Below are positions 9,146 through 16,123 of a stretch of 64,000 nt of DNA, in pieces; positions within the stretch are counted from its first letter, which is position 1, and the number at the start of each line of letters is the position of its first letter. Under the pieces are notes generated by a model, which was given only the letters and a program-made list of their open reading frames with translations, searched no databases and was not told the origin of the DNA. Source of the stretch: Candidatus Bipolaricaulota bacterium (GTDB taxonomy: Bacteria; Bipolaricaulota; Bipolaricaulia; UBA7950; UBA9294); the NCBI GenBank assembly GCA_028278555.1, contig JANQEA010000079.1, positions 1 through 64,000 on the forward strand, given 5' to 3'. A program made the position numbers and the translations under genes.

Positions 9146-10405
9146 CTAGTAGGCGTCTTGGGCGGCCGCCTCGATGGCCGCGAGGACCGTATCGAGATCG
9201 ATGCCGCTGATGTAATCGAGGACACCGCTCCAGAAGGCGCCGGTCCCGATCTCGCCGGGCATCAAGTCGGAGCCGTCATAGCGCGATACCGTCGCGTTCA
9301 ACAGCATCTCCTGTGCCTTTCGCGTAATCGGGCTCTCGAAGTCCTCCGGATCGGCGTTGACGTGAGCCGAGAGCTCGCCGAGTTCCGAGCTCCAGATGTT
9401 CGCCGCCGTCTCCGAGGTGAGGAACTGCGCGAACTTGATGACTTCGGGGCGCTTGTTGAAGACCGTCACGACGTCGCCGGAGACGAGCAGCGGGATGCTG
9501 CCGTCCGGCGTCGCCTTCGGGGTGATCGTCGGCAGCGGGAAGATGTCGTAGTCCTCCCCGGCGACGAGACCGTCGAAGTGATCGTTGAAGAAGCCCTGGA
9601 TGAACGTTGCCTGGTGGTGCATGAAGGCGGCCGGCGGATCGAGGAACAGCGGATCGGCGGCGTCACCGAAGTTGGTCGTCAGCGCGCCGATCGGCCCACC
9701 GAGGACGTAGCCCTTGTCAAACAGGCTTCCGAAGGTCTCGAACGCCAGCTTGATTCGCGGATCAGTCCACGGGATTTCGTGGTTGACCCACTTGTCGTAG
9801 ACCTCGGCTCCGGCCGTTCTCAGGACGATGTCCTCGATCCAGTCGGTCCCAGGCCAGCCGCTCGCTGGGCCGGATTCGATCCCGATCGAGAACGGTGCCC
9901 CGCCATCGGCGAGGATCTGCTCGCTCAACGCGAGGAGCTCGTACCATGTGTTCGGGATCTCGTAGCCGTTGGCTGCGAACTGCTTCGGGTTGTACCAGAT
10001 CAGGCTCTTCACGTTCGGGAAGATGAACAAGCCGTAGAGGCCGCCCTTGTACTCCCCGATCGGAACGAGCGCCGGGTTGATCTCCGAGGTGTCGACGAGA
10101 TCGGTCAGGTCGACGATGACCCCCTGGTCGGCCCACTGCCGCATCGTGCCGATCCACGGATGGGGTGTGAGATCTGGGGGATTTCCGCCCGCCAGTTTCG
10201 TTGCCAGGATGGTTGGGCGGTCGCGACCGACGATCTCGACCACGACATCGATGTCCGGGTTCTCCGCCTCAAAGGCGTCCACGATCATCTGGAAGGCCGG
10301 CGCCTGTGCGCCTGGCCAGCCGTGCATCACGTTGACCACCTTCTGCGCAAACGCCGCCACACCGACGAGCGCTAGCACGAGAAGGGAAATCAGTAGCTTA
10401 CGCAT
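9146..10405 (-). CDS. ABC sugar importer substrate-binding protein
   Basis: Captures sugar outside the inner membrane and delivers it to the permeases. The 419 residues begin with a signal peptide (MRKLLISLLVLALVGVAAFA, likely cut near 20) without a lipobox Cys, so it is a soluble periplasmic or cell-wall-space protein. The mature part has the family 1 layout with a conserved start (VVNVMHGWPGAQAPAFQMI), ENPDIDVVVE and late aromatic residues. A glucoside such as trehalose, kojibiose or maltose is a reasonable guess from the GH65 phosphorylase, phosphoglucomutase and glucokinase nearby. The start is preceded by AAGGAGG. Confidence 0.92.
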   Translation of the reverse strand: MRKLLISLLVLALVGVAAFAQKVVNVMHGWPGAQAPAFQMIVDAFEAENPDIDVVVEIVGRDRPTILATKLAGGNPPDLTPHPWIGTMRQWADQGVIVDLTDLVDTSEINPALVPIGEYKGGLYGLFIFPNVKSLIWYNPKQFAANGYEIPNTWYELLALSEQILADGGAPFSIGIESGPASGWPGTDWIEDIVLRTAGAEVYDKWVNHEIPWTDPRIKLAFETFGSLFDKGYVLGGPIGALTTNFGDAADPLFLDPPAAFMHHQATFIQGFFNDHFDGLVAGEDYDIFPLPTITPKATPDGSIPLLVSGDVVTVFNKRPEVIKFAQFLTSETAANIWSSELGELSAHVNADPEDFESPITRKAQEMLLNATVSRYDGSDLMPGEIGTGAFWSGVLDYISGIDLDTVLAAIEAAAQDAY

Positions 10406-10524
10406 GTCTTTCCTCCTTGGTCATGTTTCAAGGGTGGTTCTCAACAGCTGGCCAAGATGTACTCCTGCGCGTACCACCTCCCGAGGAGTTCTTCGACAGG
10501 AATCGCAGACGGAGAGAAGCCGGA

Positions 10525-10546
10525 CGATCGGCCGTCCGGCCGATCG
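10525..10546 (-). terminator. Hairpin between the kinase gene and the importer operon
   Basis: Arms CGATCGGCC and GGCCGATCG with loop GTCC lie between the end of the P-loop kinase (10606) and the start of the binding-protein gene (10405). No T-tract follows, so termination strength is uncertain. The rest of the 200-base gap shows only the ribosome site of the importer operon; no convincing -35/-10 pair was found for it. Confidence 0.45.
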
Positions 10547-10605
10547 CTTCGCATTCCCTGAGCATCCATTCCCTGTGCATCTGCCGGCGTCCCTCCGATG
10601 ATTCG

Positions 10606-11259
10606 CTATGACTCGGGGACCAGCTCCTCGACGGAGTAGTCCGATGTGATCAGGTAATCGGCGAGATCCCTGTGCGTCGATATCACTTCGTGCTCGATCG
10701 CCAGGACGCGCTCGAGGAACGCATCCTGAGCCTCACGAGCACGCTCGATCCGCGCGGTTCGTGTTTCGCGGACCGTCCGATCGATGAAGACACGCACGTC
10801 GACACTGACGAGCAGCGACGTGTACGTCCCCTCGGCGATCAGTATGTCCGCGCCCTGAGGTCGCAAGGTTTCTTCACCGATTCGGTCTTCGTCATAGAAG
10901 ACGAGCGGTTTGTCGACCGAATCGGCTCCTTTGGCTAGCTGTGCAAGGTGAGCGTCGAGGAGATAGAGTCTGACCTCTTGGGGGCCGACCCATGCGATGT
11001 CCGACCGACGCTTCCGATCGTTGGTCTTCGGCGGATAGACGAAATAGTCGTCCTGCTGGATGATGAGGGACGAGACGTCGTGGCCACGGAGTGCATCGGC
11101 GAGTGCCGCCGTCAACTCGCTCTTCCCGCTTCCGGATTCCCCGGCGATGGCGACGACCAACGGCGACGGCCGGCTGAGCCACCGAGGCTTGAGGCGCGTG
11201 GCGAGCGTCTCCGCCGCTTCCCGATGGTGAGGTTCGATCAGCAATCGGTCACCGCGCAT
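10606..11259 (-). CDS. Uridine kinase-like P-loop kinase
   Basis: A 217-residue member of the uridine kinase/phosphoribulokinase family. Visible are Walker A GESGSGKS (about 40-47), IIQQDDYFVYPPKTNDRKRR, which matches the substrate-side DxxY region, and a lid-like REARIERAR-type basic stretch. The phosphorylated substrate cannot be read from sequence; uridine, a sugar or another small alcohol are possible. The ATG at 11259 is chosen because AGAGGTGA sits just upstream; a GTG at 11268 is possible. It overlaps the end of the glycosyltransferase gene, so the two are co-expressed. Confidence 0.75.
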   Translation of the reverse strand: MRGDRLLIEPHHREAAETLATRLKPRWLSRPSPLVVAIAGESGSGKSELTAALADALRGHDVSSLIIQQDDYFVYPPKTNDRKRRSDIAWVGPQEVRLYLLDAHLAQLAKGADSVDKPLVFYDEDRIGEETLRPQGADILIAEGTYTSLLVSVDVRVFIDRTVRETRTARIERAREAQDAFLERVLAIEHEVISTHRDLADYLITSDYSVEELVPES

Positions 11260-12490
11260 CCGGCTCACCTCTTGCTGGTGCTTCGTAGACGGCGAGATGC
11301 CGCCCTGCGATGACCTCCCAACTGTAGCCCTCCTCGACGATCTTCCGTCCTCGCTCTCCGAAGTCTCGCCGCTTGGCCGGGTCGCGGATGAGGAGTTCGA
11401 GCGCGTCGGCGAAGGCGTCGATGTCGGTTGTGTCGACCAGGAGCCCGGAGTCCCCCGGCTCGATCACGGTCGCCGGCCCCCCCTTGTCGGTCGCGATGAC
11501 TGGAATGCCGCAGGCCATCGCCTCGAGCATCACGATCCCGAACGGCTCGTACCGAGACGGAAGGACGAATAGGTCTGCCGCGCCGTAGTATCGCGGTAGA
11601 TCCGCCTCGGGAAGGACGGGGAGCCATCGGAGGCAGTCGCCGAGTTTGCGTTGCTCGGCGATCCGCTCCAGCTTCCGGCGCTCTTCCTCTTCCTCGGCGG
11701 CACCGTCCCCGGCGCTGAGAACACAGAGCGTCCGAGGTAGATGGTTGCGCTGGACGAGTGCGCCGGCAGCCTCGAGAAACAGGTCGAAGCCCTTCCGCTC
11801 GTCGAGCCGTCCGAGGGTGAAGACGATCACTGCATCGTTGGGGAGCCCGAGTTCCTTCCGAGCTGCACTCCGGTCGGGCAGCGGGGCGAAGACAGCCTCG
11901 TTCACGCCGGGCGGGATCACGGCGATCCTCTCGACGGGTACATCGTAGAGCCTGTGGATCTGCTCCTTCTCCGTCTCCGTCAGGGCGATGACGCGGTCGC
12001 AGCCTCTGTAGACCTCCGTTTCGATTCCGATCCGCTCGTCGTAGCGATACTGCGCACCATCAGGCAGAGCCGCTTGCTTCAGCTTGCCGATCGAATGCGT
12101 CGTATGAAGCCAGCGATGGTCTCCCTGGTGTCGGAGTACGCCAGCGACGTGGCCGCCGTCCCAGTAGTGCGAGTGGAGGATCTCGCCGCCATCGAGTTCA
12201 GCACGGACGCGCTCGGCGAACTCGGGGAGGTGGGGAAGGAGCTCTTCCTTCGGGATGAACTGGGCCGGGCCGCAGCGAACGCGGATCACCGTCGCGTTCG
12301 CTGCGAACTCCTCGCGGACTGGCTTCCCCTCATCACGATCCCTCGTGTAGATGCGAACTTCGTGATCGGCCTTCGCCAGGTGGGACGACAGCTCGCGGAT
12401 GTAGATGCACTGACCGCCGATGTCCGGCTCGCCGATCCGGCCGAGCGGATCCCCGTGCGGTGTGATCATCGCGAACCGGTGGCTAGGCAA
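11249..12490 (-). CDS. GT4 family glycosyltransferase (sucrose-phosphate synthase/MshA-like)
   Basis: Retaining glycosyltransferase of 413 residues. The N-terminal domain has GEPDIGGQCIYIRELSSHL followed by HEVRIYTRD, the wording typical of the sucrose-phosphate synthase and MshA branch of GT4. The C-terminal domain has LGRLDERKGFDLFLEA and the donor-binding YEPFGIVMLEAMACGIPV with its E-x7-E pair. Donor is presumably a nucleotide sugar; acceptor unknown. The start is a TTG at 12490, supported by GGAGGT five bases upstream within the end of the DeoR gene; an ATG at 12469 lacks a ribosome site. It overlaps the regulator by 8 bases. Confidence 0.82.
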   Translation of the reverse strand: MPSHRFAMITPHGDPLGRIGEPDIGGQCIYIRELSSHLAKADHEVRIYTRDRDEGKPVREEFAANATVIRVRCGPAQFIPKEELLPHLPEFAERVRAELDGGEILHSHYWDGGHVAGVLRHQGDHRWLHTTHSIGKLKQAALPDGAQYRYDERIGIETEVYRGCDRVIALTETEKEQIHRLYDVPVERIAVIPPGVNEAVFAPLPDRSAARKELGLPNDAVIVFTLGRLDERKGFDLFLEAAGALVQRNHLPRTLCVLSAGDGAAEEEEERRKLERIAEQRKLGDCLRWLPVLPEADLPRYYGAADLFVLPSRYEPFGIVMLEAMACGIPVIATDKGGPATVIEPGDSGLLVDTTDIDAFADALELLIRDPAKRRDFGERGRKIVEEGYSWEVIAGRHLAVYEAPARGEPDAR

Positions 12491-13244
12491 CGACCACCTC
12501 CAGTTTCGGATGGGCGCGCGCCAAGCGCTTCATGGCCGCCGCTGGAATCTCCGATTCGGTGACCAGAATGTCGACCCGGGCGAGTCCGTCGATCCGAACG
12601 AGGCTGTCCCGTCCGACCTTGGACGAATCGGCGAGGACGATGACGCACTCGGACTGCTCGATCATCTTCCGCTTGATCCCCGCTTCCTGCGGGTTGTTGA
12701 CGGAGATCCCGCGTGCGGTCAAACCGTTGACGCCGAGAACGGCCTTGTCGAAGTGAAGGCGGTCGAGAAACCCCTCGGCAAGCTCCCCGGTGTAGCTGAG
12801 CGCGGGCTTGAAAAGCGTGCCGCCGACGAGGATCAGCTCGACGTTCGGTGCGTCGACGAGCTTGTTCATCGAGTAGACGGAGTTGACCGCGATCGTCATC
12901 TGGCGGGTGCAGAGATGATCCGCCAGGTAAAGGGTCGTGCTCCCTGCATCGAGCAACACCCGATCACCGTCGAGGATGAGCTCCGCCGCCTTTGCCGCGA
13001 TCGATTGCTTTGCTTCGCGATTGAGGCTCGTCTGCTGCTGGAACGCCGGAGTGAATCGAGAGACCCGGTTTGCCACCGCGCCGCCGCGATTCCGCGTCAG
13101 CGTACCGGCCCGCTCGAGGGCCTCGAGGTCGGTTCGGATGGTGACTTGAGAGACGCCAAACTCTTCGCTCAAATCGGCGACGGTGGCCGCTCCACGAGCG
13201 ATGACCGACTCCGCTATCAGGTGTCGCCTTTCATCAACTAGCAT
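12483..13244 (-). CDS. DeoR family transcriptional regulator
   Basis: A 253-residue sugar-responsive regulator. The N-terminal winged helix-turn-helix spans about 5-58 (VADLSEEFGVSQVTIRTDLEAL) and the C-terminal isomerase-like sensor domain includes DAGSTT (about 100), ILVGGTLF and GVNGLTARGISVNNPQEA, with a late ADSSKVG segment. Effectors in this family are usually phosphorylated sugars. It heads the minus-strand unit with the GT4 enzyme and kinase, and is divergent from galT; the shared promoter region contains TCGAAA repeats that are its likely operator. Confidence 0.92.
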   Translation of the reverse strand: MLVDERRHLIAESVIARGAATVADLSEEFGVSQVTIRTDLEALERAGTLTRNRGGAVANRVSRFTPAFQQQTSLNREAKQSIAAKAAELILDGDRVLLDAGSTTLYLADHLCTRQMTIAVNSVYSMNKLVDAPNVELILVGGTLFKPALSYTGELAEGFLDRLHFDKAVLGVNGLTARGISVNNPQEAGIKRKMIEQSECVIVLADSSKVGRDSLVRIDGLARVDILVTESEIPAAAMKRLARAHPKLEVVVA

Positions 13245-13255
13245 TTTCCTTGTGT

Positions 13256-13284
13256 TTGACAGTCATTCACTTTCGAAATACTAT
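13256..13284 (+). promoter_or_regulatory. Sigma70-type promoter for galT with TCGAAA repeats
   Basis: TTGACA (13256-13261), 17-base spacer, TACTAT (13279-13284). Repeats TCGAAA at 13273-13278 and 13284-13289, eleven bases apart, overlap the -10 and are the best candidate DeoR operator. The leader to galT is about 120 bases. Confidence 0.65.
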
Positions 13285-13307
13285 CGAAACGCGTCCCGAC
13301 TTGTCAA
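13278..13307 (-). promoter_or_regulatory. Sigma70-type promoter for the DeoR unit
   Basis: On the minus strand, TTGACA (13307-13302), an 18-base spacer and TAGTAT (13283-13278). The -10 is read from the same bases as the galT -10 on the other strand, so the two promoters cannot be occupied together. Confidence 0.6.
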
Positions 13308-13411
13308 GTCCGAGACGCCGAATCGGGTTCCATCGTGCAGAAGCGATGTCCAGGTCCACCGATCGGTCATCGCTGCGGTCGGAGTCAACTCGAAAGGGAG
13401 GGAGGGCGGAG

Positions 13412-14431
13412 ATGACGGAGCTGCGCCGAAGCGGGTTTCGCAGGGAGTGGGTCATCATCGCACCCGAGCGAGGCGGCCGGCCGATGGTCACTGAGACCGC
13501 TGAGCACGGCGGAGACGAAGTCGGATCCGATCGGTGCCCGTTCTGCCCAGGAAACGAGTCGATGACTCCGCGTGAGATCTGCCGCCTCCCTGGGCCGGAC
13601 GACACGTGGGCGGTCCGCGTGGTGCCGAACAGGTTTCCCGCGCTGGCGGACTGCAAGGACGGGGAGAGGCGCTCCTCCACAGGGTTGTCCGGCTGTCGAG
13701 AGGGGAACGGCGCACATGAGGTGGTCATCGAGACACCCGACCATCGGAGGCAGCTTGCGGATCTCTCGGCGAGCGAGATCGAGAGGGTCTTCGAGGCGAT
13801 CATCCTCCGGCTCCGCGCATTGATAGAGAATCCGGAGCACCGCTACGTGCTGGTCTTCAAGAATCACGGGCGCGATGCGGGAGCGTCGCTGTTCCATTCG
13901 CATTCGCAGATCCTCGCGATGCCGATCGTTCCTGAGGCGATCCGGAGTGAATTGCGCATGGCATCGGCCTTTCTAGAGTCGGAGGGCCGATGTATCTTCT
14001 GCGATACGCTGGAGGAAGAACTCCACGACGGCCGACGCGTGGTCGATGAAGGCGACGGCTTCGCAACCGTGGTCCCGTACGATGCTCGAGTTCCGTTCGA
14101 GGTCGCGATCTATCCGCTGCAGCATCAGGCCGATTTCGGGTCGATCGACGACACGTCGCGCCATGGCTTGGCCAAGACACTGAACCGGGCGTTGGCCCGG
14201 CTCCGGAGTCTCCATGGCGACGTTCCGTACACGCTCGTTCTCCAGACGGTCCCGAATCCGCTGTCGAACTCCGATGGTGAGACATGGGTGCATGCCTATC
14301 ACTGGCGGCTTGAACTCCTGCCACGGACAGGGAGGTTGGGAGGCGTCGAGTGGGGAACCGGCGTGCACATCAACACGGTTCGGCCTGAAGAGGCGGCCCG
14401 TGTGCTGCGAGACGCGGGCGGCGGTGCCTAG
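13412..14431 (+). CDS. galT: Galactose-1-phosphate uridylyltransferase-like protein
   Basis: Transfers UMP between UDP-glucose and a hexose 1-phosphate. The 339 residues include the zinc-site CPFC at 42-45, FKNHGRDAGASLFHSHSQ with the active-site H-x-H-x-Q at 162-166, and a second CIFC pair near 193. The usual HPHGQ reads HSHSQ. Family members without a complete Leloir neighbourhood can act on glucose 1-phosphate or with other nucleotides, so galactose is not proven. The start is the ATG at 13412 behind GGAGGGCGGAG. No galK or galE lies nearby. Confidence 0.88.
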   Translation: MTELRRSGFRREWVIIAPERGGRPMVTETAEHGGDEVGSDRCPFCPGNESMTPREICRLPGPDDTWAVRVVPNRFPALADCKDGERRSSTGLSGCREGNGAHEVVIETPDHRRQLADLSASEIERVFEAIILRLRALIENPEHRYVLVFKNHGRDAGASLFHSHSQILAMPIVPEAIRSELRMASAFLESEGRCIFCDTLEEELHDGRRVVDEGDGFATVVPYDARVPFEVAIYPLQHQADFGSIDDTSRHGLAKTLNRALARLRSLHGDVPYTLVLQTVPNPLSNSDGETWVHAYHWRLELLPRTGRLGGVEWGTGVHINTVRPEEAARVLRDAGGGA

Positions 14432-14548
14432 CGCACGCGGAAGGTGGCAGGGCGATGGATCTTCGACCTGGCACGAGGCGCTGCGCCCACGAGTGCGGAT
14501 CGGTATGATCGGGGCCGGGCCGGGCGAGCGGTCCGAGGAGGATGGAGT

Positions 14549-16123
14549 ATGCGAACAGGCGGGGACCGTTCGGCGGGCATCGATGCGGTGATCTTCGATC
14601 TCGACGGGGTCGTGACGCTAACGGCATCGGTTCACGCGGCGGCGTGGAAGCAGCTGTTCGATGAGTTCCTCGACGGTCGCGCGGCCGAGCGCGGCGAGCC
14701 ATTCGTCCCTTTCGAGCTGGAGTCCGACTACCACACCTACGTCGATGGGAAGCCGAGGATCGAGGGGGTGAAGAGCTTCCTCGCGTCGCGGGGTATCGAG
14801 CTTCCGACCGGAACGCCGGAGGATGGGCCGGACGAGCCGACTGCATGGGGGCTCGGAAATCGGAAGAACGGCTACTTCCGCGCGATCCTCGAGGAGAAGG
14901 GGGCCGAGGTCGACGATCGGACGGTTGCGTTCATCCGGCAGTTGCTCGACGAGGGCATCCGCGTCGCCGTCGCATCCTCGAGCAAGAACTGCGGCCCGAT
15001 CCTCGAACGGGCCGGGCTGAGCGATCTGTTCGAGGCACGCGTCGACGGCGTAGTCTCGGAGGAGATCGGTCTGAAGGGGAAGCCGGATCCGGACATCTTC
15101 CTCGAAGCGGCGCGGCGGGTCGGGGCGACGCCGGAACGGACGGTTGTCGTCGAGGATGCGATCTCCGGCGTTGCGGCGGGGCGTGCCGGGGCGTTCGGCC
15201 TTGTGATCGGGATCGATCGGGTCGGAGCGGCTGCGGCTCTTCGGGAGCACGGAGCCGATCTGGTGATCGAGTCCTTCGATGAGCGGTCGCTCGATCTGAT
15301 CGAGGCGTGGTTCGAGGATCGGGCCGACCGGCGGCCTTCAGCGCTTCAGGAATGGGCGACCTTGGGCGAGCGGCTGGTCGGGAAGCGCCCCGCCCTTTTC
15401 CTCGACTACGACGGGACCCTGACGCCGATCGTCGCGAAGCCGGAGCTGGCCATCCTGACCGACGCGCGGCGCGCGATCCTCAATCGGATCGCGGCGCGCT
15501 ACCCGACGGCAATCATCAGCGGGCGAGGCCGCGAGGACGTCGAGCGCCTTGTCGGCCTGCCGGATCTCGCGTACGCCGGAAGCCACGGCTTCGACATCGT
15601 CGGACCGAGTGGCTCGTCGATCGGTCATGCGGTCGCCGATTGGATCGAACCGGTGATCGAGCGGGTCATCGGCGACATCACCTCGAAGCTGGCGAGAATC
15701 GACGGCGCCTTGGTAGAGGCGAAGCGGTTCTCGGTCGCGATCCACTACCGGCTTGTCGAGGAGGCGTCGGTGCCGACGATCGAGGCGATCGTCGACGAAG
15801 CGGTTCGAACCGACACCCGGCTGAAGAAGGCTCACGGGAAGAAGGTCTTCGAGATCCGGCCGGACATCGATTGGGACAAGGGGAAAGCGCTTCTCTTCTT
15901 CCTCGATGCGCTCGAGCTGGATGCGCCGGACGTGGTCCCGTTCTACATCGGGGATGACGTCACCGACGAAGACGCGTTCGCGGTTCTCCAGGATCGGGGG
16001 ATCGGGATCCTCGTCTCCGAAGCGCCGAGGCCGACAAAGGCGGCGTATTGGCTCCAGGCGCCGTGGGAGGTCTATGCGTTCTTCGAGCGGCTGCTCGGAT
16101 GGGAGGAAGGGACGGGCGAATGA
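14549..16123 (+). CDS. Fusion: beta-phosphoglucomutase-like HAD domain + trehalose-6-phosphate phosphatase domain
   Basis: A 524-residue two-domain HAD protein. Residues about 10-250 match beta-phosphoglucomutase, with FDLDGVVT (nucleophile D17, acid D19), VASSSKNC and VVVEDAISGV. Residues about 270-515 match OtsB, with FLDYDGTLTPI (nucleophile D286), SGRGREDVE, a basic AHGKKVFEIRP loop and YIGDDVTDEDAF. The first domain would turn beta-glucose 1-phosphate into glucose 6-phosphate; the second would release trehalose or a related disaccharide from its phosphate. The stop overlaps the GH65 start (ATGA). The same domain order plus GH65 occurs in one chain in mycobacterial OtsB1 (Rv2006). Start chosen at the ATG behind GAGGAGG. 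Confidence 0.9.
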   Translation: MRTGGDRSAGIDAVIFDLDGVVTLTASVHAAAWKQLFDEFLDGRAAERGEPFVPFELESDYHTYVDGKPRIEGVKSFLASRGIELPTGTPEDGPDEPTAWGLGNRKNGYFRAILEEKGAEVDDRTVAFIRQLLDEGIRVAVASSSKNCGPILERAGLSDLFEARVDGVVSEEIGLKGKPDPDIFLEAARRVGATPERTVVVEDAISGVAAGRAGAFGLVIGIDRVGAAAALREHGADLVIESFDERSLDLIEAWFEDRADRRPSALQEWATLGERLVGKRPALFLDYDGTLTPIVAKPELAILTDARRAILNRIAARYPTAIISGRGREDVERLVGLPDLAYAGSHGFDIVGPSGSSIGHAVADWIEPVIERVIGDITSKLARIDGALVEAKRFSVAIHYRLVEEASVPTIEAIVDEAVRTDTRLKKAHGKKVFEIRPDIDWDKGKALLFFLDALELDAPDVVPFYIGDDVTDEDAFAVLQDRGIGILVSEAPRPTKAAYWLQAPWEVYAFFERLLGWEEGTGE

